Part shown: positions 1 to 9,617 of the stretch, one piece after another
Numbering within the stretch: position 1 is the stretch's first letter
How the letters are laid out: each line of letters opens with the position of its first letter
From: Lentinus brumalis
Taxonomy: Eukaryota > Basidiomycota > Agaricomycetes > Polyporales > Polyporaceae
DNA: 64,000 bases
Direction of reading: 5' to 3'
NCBI GenBank assembly: GCA_001792895.1
Contig: MARA01000014.1
Span: 868,001 to 932,000, forward strand
The notes under the pieces: model-generated
What the model was told of the DNA's origin: nothing
What the model saw: the letters and a program-made list of their open reading frames with translations, nothing else
Database searches by the model: none
Made by a program: the position numbers and the translations under genes

Positions 1-2
1 AG

Positions 3-134
3 ATGGGCGATGACTTCGGGGAGGGAGAGGAGGATACCATGGTCAACTTCGCCTCGGAGGAGGAGGCTGGCGAGGGGATACCTCTGAAACAGTCGCCGCG
101 GAAGGGGAGGTGGCCCAACTATGGAACGGCCTAA
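3..134 (+). CDS. 3' end of an unidentified gene (partial)
   Basis: An open frame runs from the left edge to a TAA stop at 132-134. The visible 43 residues are very acidic (runs of Asp/Glu such as EEDT and ASEEEAGEG) and end in a short basic segment (QSPRKGRWPNYGTA). No domain is visible, and the start and most of the gene lie outside the window. It could be the disordered tail of many kinds of protein, so no function is assigned. Codon use resembles the neighbouring genes. Confidence 0.5.
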   Translation: MGDDFGEGEEDTMVNFASEEEAGEGIPLKQSPRKGRWPNYGTA

Positions 135-893
135 ACGTGGAGGCATGGAACGTTAAACGTTGAAGAGAAGTATTTGCCGTGTATACCGCGTGCTCTATGT
201 ATCCCCCTTTGTAGATGTATACCGGGCCACCGATCGCTTCGTCTGTACATGTGTTGTATTGCTATGGTGGATGTACTGTAGATGTCGTTGACTGTAACTG
301 ACTTGCTCTCATACCAAATCATCCTTGCGTACCTGGTGCCATGGGCCCTCAGAACGTTCCGGCCCTGCCGTGTAGCACGTCGGGAAGTTAGCACGCGACT
401 TTCAACCTATCGGCACGGGATTAGCAAAACGATGGTCGCCCAAAGTCAAGCCGTATGATCGCTTCGTATGCATTACGCAGGACGGATCATCGGAGACCTC
501 CTTTGACGTTGAGCAGCCGGGTGAATGCTTATGTACATGCAGACCAGGTCGAAGATGCGGTGGACGACCTGCTTGCAGGCAGTCTACACCATGCCGAACT
601 CAGCTTCACGAATCGTCGACAGTGAACGTGTCTGCAAACCTCAAAATACTTCAGTTCAGCGCGATCGGTACTGAGCAGAATCATGGGAGGTGTGGAGAGT
701 CGTCCAAGCGTTGCGGGTTGCGAAGTCTCCAAGAGTTCACAAGAGTTGACTCACCGAATGGAACCATATCAAGCATCCGCACCTCCCCATACTGTCTTGC
801 CAATATCATACATCCGACGTCCCGAGACATGAACACAGTGATTATACAGTATAGATCGAAAAGGCGAGATAGGAAGCTGTCCGACCGTGACGG
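135..893. other. Intergenic stretch, no gene seen
   Basis: This stretch separates the left-edge gene from the ATG12 pair. The open frames in it are short and resemble no family. The part next to 893 (about 790-830) is almost identical to sequence beyond the stop codon of the second ATG12 copy (about 2043-2082), so it belongs to the duplicated unit. Confidence 0.6.
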
Positions 894-1810
894 TCAACCC
901 CAAGCTGCAGTTGTACTGGGTTTGCCACCTGCGTCAGAACAGCAAGCGCAAACACAGACGGGGGACGCACCTATAGTTGACTATTAGGTGTCCATCCGTC
1001 GAGAACGACTAGGAACACCCTGAATACCCGAGATATGAGCCTGCCAAACATCGACAACTCACCTTGAACAGGTTGGCGACAGTGTCGTCTGGAGCTGGGG
1101 AGAACGCGAGGTTGATGTAGGTGAACTGCGAGCCGATGCTGTCAGGGCCGTTCTGCGTACACACAGGCGTATTGCGCGCGCATTCAAACAGCATAGACTC
1201 ACCAATGGGTCACCCTGCTTCCACCCCAGCTCCTTCCTCAGAAATTGGATGACGGCCTGGAACCTGTTCGACGCGGTGATCTTGTAGAAGTTCTGCTTCA
1301 TGATCGGTGCGTTGCCGACAGCCTTGAACCGCACGACAACTATCACCACGGCAGCAAGAGCGAAATAATACACGAATCGAAAACAAGTCCGATGAAGGTC
1401 ACCGTTCGGAGGACAGTTCACGCAGAATGTATCAGCCGTGGTACACGAGGACCGCGACGGACGCACCTTTGTTCACATCCTTCTTCTTGTACGTCTCAAG
1501 CGCTTCATGGGCTTCGTGCATGACGTTCCCCCCATCGAGGGAGGTCCATGCTGAGGGCAGCGTGCGGGCGTTGGGCTCCGGGCTGCCGTGGAGAGCCATG
1601 GTCGAGAGAAGGACCAAGGTGCGCTGTAGTCCCGGGCGCTACATGCTATTACCGATTAGCGCCCATAGCAAGTACTAGTATACTCGGGCCGGTTGCCTTC
1701 AATCCACCAGGCCTGAGGAGGACCTGACATCCACGATGCCAACAGCACCACTGCAGAAGTCCGACTTGAGCCTTGTGGCGCCACATGAAGTCGGACTTCA
1801 TGTATGTAAG
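790..1810 (-). repeat. Tandem duplication unit A (ATG12 plus flanks)
   Basis: This unit carries ATG12 copy A, the sequence beyond its stop, and part of its upstream region. It matches the unit at about 2043-3085. Beyond the stops, about 40 nt (791-830 against 2043-2082) are practically identical. Upstream of the starts, both contain a block around CCACGAT(G/A)CCAACAGCACC (1731-1749 and 2920-2937) and a TGTGGCGCCACA block (from about 1775 and 3051). Limits are approximate. Confidence 0.75.
894..1617 (-). CDS. ATG12: ATG12, ubiquitin-like autophagy modifier (copy A)
   Basis: Atg12 is conjugated through its C-terminal glycine to Atg5; the conjugate acts with Atg16 as the E3-like factor that lipidates Atg8 during autophagosome formation. 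Five exons join in frame: 1617-1467, 1339-1203, 1125-1063, 1008-971 and 915-894, giving 136 aa. Visible family features are [13 protein letters not shown] at the first beta strand, [14 protein letters not shown], the core [20 protein letters not shown], then [17 protein letters not shown], ending exactly in the conserved Trp-Gly. All introns are GT-AG. Fungal Atg12 is usually longer at the N-terminus; here that tail is short and disordered (residues 1-50). The start at 1617 (MVLLST) is the longest; an internal Met at 1599 matches copy B better. The next gene upstream is a second ATG12 in the same orientation. Confidence 0.9.
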
Positions 1811-2042
1811 TAAGCAAGTAGTCTCTGTCGAGCTCCTGGGCACTTCTAAAATACATTTCAAGTAGAAGTGGTCACGACGGCCAAGGCGAGAGTCGACCCA
1901 GCCGTGATTATCGGCCAGGCGATCCCGTGTGACTGGTGGTGGGTTGGGGGTGTTGGTGTGGTGCCGAGGGCGTTGCGGTTTGCGAAATCAAGGGCCGACT
2001 CACCGAACGATACCAGAAACCATCCGCATTGACCGCCCCACA

Positions 2043-3085
2043 CTGTCTTGCCAATATCATACATCCGACGTCCCGAGACATGAAAACAGCGGCTATACAG
2101 CATAGAACGAGAAGCGAAGATAGGAAGCTGTGTCCGTTAACCCCAAGCTGCAGTTGTACTGTGTTGATACCTGCGTTAGAACAGCAAGCGCGAGCACAGA
2201 GGGGGCACGCACCTATAGTTGACTATCAGGTGTCCATCCGTCGAGAAAGCCTAGCAACTCCCTGAATACCCGAGATATGCGCTTGCCAGACATATACAAC
2301 TCACTTTGAACAGGTTGGCGACAGTGTCATCTGGAGCTGGGGAGAACGCGAGGTTGATGTAGGTGAACTGCAGGCCGATGATGTCAGGGCCATCCCGCGT
2401 GTATACAGAGCCTCTGCATGCGCAATCAAAAGCGCGGATTCACCAATGGGTCACCCTGCTTCCACCCCAGCTCCTTCCTCAAGAATTGGATGACGAGTTG
2501 AAACCTGTTCGACGCGGAGATCTTGTAGAAGTTCTGCTTCATGATCGGTGCATTTCCGACAGCCTTGAACCGCATGACAACTATTAGTATCACAACCGCA
2601 GCAAGAGCGGAGTACAAGTCCGATGAAAGTCGCCGTTCGGAGGACAGTTCATGCAGAATGCTTCAGCCGCAGTACACGAGGACCGCGACTGACGCACCTT
2701 TGCTCGCATCCTTCTTCTTGTACGTCTCAAGGGCCTCTTGAGCCTCGTGCATGACGTCCCCCCCATCGAGAGAGGACCATGCCGAGGGCAGCGTACGGAC
2801 GTTGGGCTCCGGGCTAGCCATGGTGCGCTGCAAGCCCGGGCGCTACACACTACTACATACTAGCGCCCATAAGTAGTAAGTAGGCATCCTAGCATCCTTT
2901 CAATCCACCAGCCCTGACGTCCACGATACCAACAGCACCCGCTGCATAGTTGCCTGCGCGGTGATCCTCGTGCGCCGGTGTCTGCGATACGTATGTTCTT
3001 GCGCCATAGTCGGATCTCCTCCCAAGTTCCCACCCGCTGCGCTCGACATGTGGCGCCACAAGGCTCATGTCGGACTCCATGTACT
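2043..3085 (-). repeat. Tandem duplication unit B (ATG12 plus flanks)
   Basis: This is the partner of the unit at about 790-1810, with a period of about 1.25 kb. Introns, terminator-side flank and promoter-side flank are all recognisably duplicated, so the copy arose from DNA and not by retrotransposition. Limits are approximate. Confidence 0.75.
2137..2821 (-). CDS. ATG12: ATG12, ubiquitin-like autophagy modifier (copy B)
   Basis: This is a complete second Atg12 gene 520 bp upstream of copy A on the same strand. Exons are 2821-2698, 2580-2444, 2367-2305, 2250-2213 and 2158-2137; the lengths of exons 2-5 match copy A exactly (137, 63, 38 and 22 nt). The product is 127 aa, starting MASPEPNVRT and ending NYSTTAAWG. 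The ubiquitin-fold core differs from copy A at only a few positions (for example VVMRF for VVVRF, SASNRFQLV for [16 protein letters not shown] for LFKSFST). The reading frame, the splice sites and the C-terminal Gly needed for conjugation to Atg5 are all intact, so nothing in the sequence marks it as a pseudogene. The two copies probably supply the same conjugation pathway; division of labour cannot be judged from sequence. Confidence 0.9.
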
Positions 3086-3603
3086 CGCACTGGCGCGAGA
3101 AGTCTGACCCGGATCTTTTGTTGGGCTCCCGCGGAGCGGTGCGATATGCCCTCAGGTCTGTCCTCGAGGTTCAGCTAGGACTGACGGAATCATAACAGCG
3201 GACGACACTAAGCCCACCTCGTCCTGTGCAAATGAGCCTCGCGGACTCGGAAGCCGGCTCTGGGCGCGGCGTGCTATGGCGTGTGTCCCTCCACGTCCGC
3301 ATCTACTTCCACTTCTGGACAGCATTTGTTCAAGCTTCCTAATGCAACCTAGTCACCAGGCGGTGACCTTCGAATTCGAATCGCCAACGAAGATTGGACC
3401 AAGATGATCCATCTCGACCGGTACCGCACTCGTTCCCCGTCATCCAAGTACCGTGATAAGCCATCCTAACCGATCTGAGCCCGTACAATAAAAACAAAGG
3501 GAGACGCGGCTGGGTCCCGAACACCTCCGCACGCCCTTCGCCACGTACTCTTGCCCTTGGGCACCCACCGACCCTGGTCAATGACTGAGAGCTGACTGGC
3601 GCG
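3086..3603. promoter_or_regulatory. Divergent intergenic region, ATG12 copy B / DUF6533
   Basis: About 500 nt between the minus-strand ATG12 pair and the plus-strand DUF6533 gene; it must hold the promoters of both. No gene is supported. No clear TATA box was seen on either side. Confidence 0.4.
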
Positions 3604-5476
3604 ATGCCCTCCTCCGCCGCTATGGATGTGCCCTTCAACGAGCCGCTACAGACGCTCCTCGCCCATGGCATGGCAGTCAAGTGAGTTGCGCCCGTGTTCT
3701 AGTCTGTGCTTACCCTTACACGTTTTGTTGGGATAGCGTCATGACCCGTGAGTGCCTAGGATCCGCCCCACGGAGGGGCTATACTGACCGACATGCGGTT
3801 TTCGCGTGCCAGTCGTCGGCTTCACCGCTCTTCTTTATGACCATTGTGTTACAGTACGTCCTCAGACAACCCCCACGCTGCTCTCCCCCTGATGTCTCCC
3901 TCAGTTCTCAGACGAGGTGCGCTATCATCTTGAGTCAACAACTCGGCCATGCCCAACTGCTGTCCAGATCCTTCTGATATGGCGCCCTCGGAAGGGGGTC
4001 GTCTCTACCATCTTCCTCCTCGTAAGTTCTGTTGCTTTGCCGTTTGGGTCATCGCTCACAGCCGCCGCAGAATCGTTATTTCATGTGGGTTACCGGGTTT
4101 GATAAGCTTCATCAGGAGGGTAACCGAGTTCGAACAGTCCCATCATGTTGGCGTTGGACATCTATGGTGAGCTTCTCGACAATGCATGGCCCCGCCACAT
4201 ACTGATCGCTTCGCACAGAGTCCTTTGGGAATGCAGCCGCTTCTATCACGGTACGAAGCACATGCTGCGCATGAGGAGACGTCTGTCTAAGATTCTGACT
4301 GCTGTGATTAATGAAGTTCTGCAAAGTGTGGACCGTGGTGCAGGGCTACTTGACGATTGCTTCGTACATTTCCATTCATGGTGCGTGTATATCCACGATT
4401 ACGGAATGCGCGGCCTGACGCTCCTTGGGTGCAATCAGCGATCGTTGCATGGCGTGTCTACGCAATTTACAACGGTCAGCGATGGGTCTGCAGACTGCTG
4501 TGGATTGCAGGCTTCTTGAACTTCGCCATTTCTGCTGGGATCACTACAGCATCCCTGATACCCACCATTGGTACGTCATGTCCTCTGTCATGAGAGCGCG
4601 ATACTGACATGTGGATCGCAGCGCATCTTCGCCCATACCATCACGCCTGCGTAGGAAGTGTAAGTCCCCGTCCTCCCTCAGAACACCTCGCAATTTGTTT
4701 TGCCTATTCATGTCGTTCCGTGCGGGCTGATGGATGTATTGCTGGCTTTGTACAGGCTCCGAACTACATCTGGTCCATATGGCTACCAAGGTGCGCGCCC
4801 GTTCAGCACCCGCTTACATGGTATATGCCAAACTTAAGGCGATGCAGCGTGGTCTTTGAGACCCTCCTTTTCGCACTCACCATCAGAGCAATGTTCATTC
4901 AGGGGCAGCGGGAATCGCTGAGTTCTCTTTCTCTCCTTCTCTATCGAGATGGTACGAAGCATCGTCGACATCTCACGCAGCATGTACCGTGCTGATGACC
5001 GCTCTTCTGTAGGAATGTTGTACTTCATCGCTGTAACATGTGCGTCACTCCCGTCTCGCCAGCAGTCCTCTCTCTTTCTGACACCACCCGCAGTTTGCTC
5101 TCTCTTCTCCCTCATGGTCTGGGCGCTCGCAGGCCCCGACCTCCTTGGCCTCGCGCGATAGTACGTCCTAACGCATTGCGGGTCATGCATTCATGTCCCG
5201 CACGCTCACAGCACATGCAGCTTCGCTCTGGCAATGGTGAACATCGCCGGCTCCCGCCTGGTCCTCAACCTCAAGTCATATGCCGCGGCGCGGCACGGCG
5301 ATAGCGATCTGACCTGGGACGACACCCCGCTACCGCCTTCTCAGAACATCTCGCTGATGATGCCACGCTTCACGCCCTCTCGCGGTCTGGAGTACGGGAT
5401 AGCGAGCGAATCTATCGACTTGGAGCTGTACTCGATCGAGCGCGACTGCCAGCAGCTCGGCACACGGCTCCATTAG
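3604..5476 (+). CDS. DUF6533-domain multi-pass membrane protein
   Basis: A member of the large basidiomycete-specific DUF6533 family of integral membrane proteins of unknown function. Translation starts MPSSAAMDVPFNEP at 3604. Early exons are 3604-3680, an 11-nt microexon 3737-3747, 3813-3853 and 3905-4021; together they give the domain signature LVGFTALLYDHCVTFSDEVR and IFLLNRYFMW. Later exons encode further hydrophobic helices (TVVQGYLTIASYISI, LLWIAGFLNFAISAG, CSLFSLMVWALAGPDLLGL) and a hydrophilic cytoplasmic-type tail of about 75 residues ending QQLGTRLH. At least ten introns of about 50 nt are needed. The architecture (about seven helices, then a polar tail) is that of the family; ligand and role are unknown. 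It converges with the DUF6534 gene downstream. Confidence 0.8.
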
Positions 5477-5956
5477 GCACGGCCCTGGGCGGTGATCCCT
5501 GAGGCCTGAGACCTGAAGCTTAAGGATGGCATAGGGGCCACAAGGTATGAGGGTGTAGAGGGAATTGAGGACGACGTTATTTTGATCACGCAGACACGAC
5601 CACCCACACTCACTGTATCGCTAGTTCATCGGGCTCGCTGAGAACACCGTTATCTGACTGGAGCAGTCTTGCTCCTTGTCACGCTCTCTCTCTATCTCCA
5701 TCTCGAACACGCTACAGAGGTCGGATTGTGCATGAGCAGGACCAAGGAATGAGCGTTGCATTACAGGGAGCGAAGGTTGTACATGAGTAAGTAGTCTATA
5801 TGCGCCCCGGGGCGGAGGACTGAGGCGCGCCAAGAGAGTGCTGCATCCGAGACGAGGAAAGCCGGAACTCACAGCCCCTTCCCAAGAGGGTAGCTCGACC
5901 TAGCGAGGGGAGATGTCAGTATGAAGTAAACTCGCTCGATGATAATCTCGCAGCGC
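5477..5956. other. Convergent 3' intergenic region
   Basis: About 480 nt between the stops of the DUF6533 and DUF6534 genes. It must hold two polyadenylation regions. No gene is supported. Confidence 0.5.
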
Positions 5957-7937
5957 TCACTTGAAGTCCTCGTCGCTCTCGGTGACGCGCTGGATTGTGA
6001 TCTCCGGACCCGAGTTGGAGAGCTGTACAAGCCAGGTGGCCGTCAGAATCTGCGACTGAGGGCGGTCGAAGGCACGTACCTGGCCAGAGTGGGTGTTGTT
6101 GGAGCCGGATAGGGAGCCGGATAGTTGGCCGGGATACCGTGGCGGAACGACGTTGTTCAGGCTGACACTGACGGTGGCATCTCGACTACGCTTGGCGATG
6201 TTGAGCGACGAGAGGAGGGAGTTCGTGTAGACTGTATGGGATGGGGTTACAGGCAGGTCTGTGAGAGAAAGTGCAGTAGAGGATATTGAATGGTGACGTA
6301 CACTTGCTCCAGACCATGAATGGCGTGAGGAACACGAACTTCTGGGGCATTGCGACGAACTGCATGTCGCTCGGTCAGAGGACGAATGCGCTGGGTCCAT
6401 CATACAGAGCACTCACAGTCGCTAGCGCAACAACGGCGATGATGCTGTACGGTAGTGACATCTTAGTCTCGAACAGCCAAGATTCATTAGGCGACAGAAG
6501 GTACGCACACTGTCAGCGATCCTGTAACGATCGGCCGTGTTAACACTCTCGAGGACAGTGGATCAAGACGACGACTCACCAGTGCCTATGATGTACATGT
6601 GCAGCTTCTGGAGCATGGATTGAGTTCTGCGTAATCTTAGTCAGATATCCCGCCGGGTGATACGTGGACTGTCGTTGACACTGACCTAGCCGAGCCGCCC
6701 TTGTGAGATGTAAAGTAGACCAACAGCGCTGCGGCCACGGCCACGTCGGCGGCGATCGCGGATGCGAAGTCAAGGTAAACGTATTCCTGTCATCCTCACC
6801 CGTCAATCATGTCCCTGCGGCTCAAGCGACTGAACGTACCTTAATGGTCTGGAAGTTGCCGTCCTTGATCGTAAGGAACTTTACGGTTGCGACTTATGGT
6901 GACGTGAGGCTCTACTATTCGTGAATGAAAGGAAAACAAGGATGCTCACGGACGCCGCAAACTGGTGACGGGAAGGCATTGTGTCAGTAGCTTGACCTGG
7001 TGTAGGCAAGGGGAAACGAACCGAGATTGAACGTTGACAGCAGGCCCTGAAGTGATCGGCGCTCAGCGAGGGATTCACAGGGATACACATATGGTGGGGA
7101 CACGACGGTACGCACCAGGATCACAGTAGGAACTGGGTTGCCGTAGCTCACTGCAGGCGTTGTTCTTATGACTATGGACGCTCACAAGAGAAAGGGTCGC
7201 TTACTCTGGTAGACACTCCGGATGAACATGCTGCACGTCGGCGCGTCAATGTGTCGTAGCAGACTGAGCGGGAAATGGCGGGATCACGTACGCGCGTACC
7301 ATGAAGCTTACCACCGCCTGAAGATACCCCTCAGTTCGCGCAGAACAAACGGGAGAACGTGACGCACCGTGAGCAGCACCATCGACTATCAGTCATCCGT
7401 ATTTCAGCGTTGACAGCACGATATGAACAAGATTGTTCACTCACCACTAGAGACCTGGTGATGTCTTAGAGGATGAGAAGGACATGAGCGGAAGCAAAGC
7501 ACGTACCATACCGGCGTCATAAAAGCAGCAGGATTCCCATAGTTGTTCAAGAAGTAGTGATACTGTAAATGAGTCATGAAAGCAGTATTCACGGTGTCGA
7601 TCAAACTGCAGGAAGTCCTCCGTGGTCAACTGACAGTCGACGGACAGTACGCGATGCATACCATGTCGCGAAGACCTGGGTATGCAGCGTCAACGCCACC
7701 TGTCCTAAAACACCAGAGATGTACTCACCCACAAGCGCGCCGGCAGCGGCTCCTTGAGACTACGGCTGTAATACATGTACCCCTGGGACGCCGTGAAGCC
7801 ATATGCGCTAAACAACAAAATGCGTCAAGGGCGATGGTCAGCGGATATGTTCGCGAAAACTCGTACATCGCTCCCAAAATACTTCCGATCAACATGGCTC
7901 CAATCGTCGGGTCCGGAGGAACGACTGTCGCGGACAT
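5957..7937 (-). CDS. DUF6534-domain multi-pass membrane protein
   Basis: A member of another mushroom-specific integral membrane family of unknown function. It starts MSATVVPPDPTIGAMLIGSI at 7937, the typical first-helix opening of the family. The next exons read AYGFTASQGYMYYSRSLKEP and LIDTVNTAFMTHLQYHYFLN, then SYGNPVPTVIL-type segments. The C-terminal domain contains FASAIAADVAVAAALLVYF, HKGGSARTQSMLQKLHMYI, SLPYSIIAVVALAT, FVAMPQKFVFLTPFMVWSK and VYTNSLLSSLNIAKRSRD, followed by a polar tail ending TESDEDFK. About a dozen short introns are required; the junctions between 7000 and 7700 are only partly resolved. The order of helices is as expected for the family. Function is not assigned. 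Confidence 0.75.
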
Positions 7938-8902
7938 CTTGGACCGAGACTGGATGAAGAGGCGGAAGAGAGGGAGGGGGAAAGGACGGGATCACAGGAA
8001 GAGGGAGCAACAGCGATCCAGGGAGGACGTGCTTTATGTACGTCCGGACGCGTCTGCGCCCAAGGGGAAGGAAGGGCTGCAAAAGACTAAACGATGACAC
8101 CGCTCTGGCGCGATCACATATATGGACCGGGGACCTCTCGGTCATACAGGCTCGTGCGGTGTGCCGACATCGGGTCCGTTGCTACGCAGTCCAGAACGAG
8201 CAGGACGACGGCCTTAAGAGTTAAGACCAGGGCAAGGAATTCAGCCGGGCGATAAGTGGACACACATGAAACAGTCCAAGCATCGCCGAGCGTATACGGG
8301 GTTCCATATCGGCCCGGGGCACGATACAACGTGAATTTGGGTCCGAGGAGGTACGACCCCGAGACGTCGCGTCGGTCGCGAGTTTGGGTAGCAAAGCGCT
8401 GTCCGATTGACTGGCCGTCTGCGCGTCCATGCATACTCAGGCTGAGCAATGCAATGCCATATCTGGGGGTGACTTCAGCTACAGTAGAACTTCAATGCTG
8501 ATGTGGAGGAACGCCACAGACGACAAACCTGTAGGCCTGCCGAGAGCGTCCGCCTCGTACCGCCGGCACAGTGCGGGTAAAGAGGAAACCGACCGGGGCA
8601 GAACGTTGAAGACTTGTGTACTGAGTCCTATATACCATGGTCCATCAAATCAGGATCGGGATTGCGGGGTTCGACTGTTGAGGGGTGCCAATATACACGG
8701 ATTAAGCAACAATTACAGTCGGCATCTTAGTCTGGTTCGACTACGGAGAGACCCATCTTGGTCACATCTTGGTGCGAGGTCTCAACGAGCCACTGAGGGT
8801 TTGAGTGATTCGTGCACATGTACCGCGGTGTCACTGTATGTACATACCGACCATGAATTGCCTCCGGGAAAGTTTTGCTCGACGACATCTTGCGGTGTTG
8901 TA
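7938..8902. other. Intergenic, no gene supported
   Basis: Upstream of the DUF6534 gene. The open frames in it show no family resemblance and no plausible splice linkage to one another. It leads directly into an inverted-repeat element. Confidence 0.5.
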
Positions 8903-9345
8903 CTCCGGAAGGACCCGGGCAACTGTAAGCCTGGCTGTCCATCCGGACCCCCGATTTTCGGCCTCAAAAACGCAAACTTTCGGCCCTCCGGGACGCAAAG
9001 TTGGACAGACCTTTTGGGCGCTTACGTCACGTGCGCTCAATTTCGCGCCACAGCGAACGGCCGGAGGGCTTCACAAACCCGCCAGAAGCTCTGGAAATGG
9101 TCCAGACGGTGTCATAGCCTTAGACGCTTCCAATATATTTGCTTCAATAGGTGGATGCCCCGAACTTAGCTGACCTGGCCCTCAAATACGCAAAGTTGGA
9201 CAGAGGTCCCGGCGCTTCCTGGGCGCTTATCCCATTTCGGGGCCTCAAAAACGCAAAGTTGGACAGACCCCATTACCATATATGGTATGCAAAATACGCA
9301 AACTTTGGACAAACATCCTTACAGTTGCCCGGGTCCTACTCCGGA
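8903..9345. mobile_element. MITE-like element with ~27-bp inverted ends and internal repeats
   Basis: The left end (8903-8929) begins CTCCGGAAGGACCCGGGCAA and continues CTGTAAG; the right end (9318-9345) is its reverse complement, starting CTTACAGTTGCCCGGGTCCT, with a 2-nt AC insertion before TCCGGAG. Inside are about five diverged direct copies of (A)ACGCAAAGTTGGACAGACC (near 8967, 8991, 9185, 9247 and 9293) and two copies of a GGGCGCTTA block (about 9015 and 9219). There is no coding capacity. Size of about 440 bp and the ends suggest a non-autonomous DNA transposon. A clear target-site duplication was not found, so the class is uncertain. Confidence 0.6.
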
Positions 9346-9485
9346 GGCCGGTGAATGCTCCAAGCTAGCCATGTATGTACATAGGAACTCGGTTGGAAAA
9401 CATTCGGAACGGCGACTTGCAACCGGGGGACATGCTGGGACATGATGTACATGGCAAAGGGACCCACTGCAGAGTATGACAGGAG

Positions 9486-9510
9486 CAGAACAGAACAGAA
9501 CAGAACAGAA
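9486..9510. repeat. Microsatellite (CAGAA)5
   Basis: Five uninterrupted CAGAA units, 107 nt upstream of the ERCC1 start codon. Confidence 0.9.
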
Positions 9511-9617
9511 CAGGCTGAGGAACAACTGCAGGTAGTAGTAAGTACTGGTGGTATGGACAAGCGGCTAATAGTCTGGCGAATTGGCTTAGGTAACGGCTCG
9601 AGCTCAGTACCGTCCAC

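Noticed and set aside
790..850. A frame reading YDIGKTVWGG downstream of both ATG12 genes, first taken as the ATG12 C-terminus
   Set aside because: It needs an out-of-phase junction and lacks the [11 protein letters not shown] segment. Two nearer exons give the true ending NYSTTAAWG with proper splice sites in both copies.
6661..6780. Possible frameshift in the DUF6534 gene near LLVYFTS
   Set aside because: Re-reading the bases shows TCTCACAAGG, so the frame continues as FTSHKGGSAR and splices in phase to TQSMLQKL.
8429..9169. 246-codon open frame overlapping the MITE-like element
   Set aside because: It runs through an inverted terminal repeat and the internal tandem motifs, and matches no family; most likely chance.
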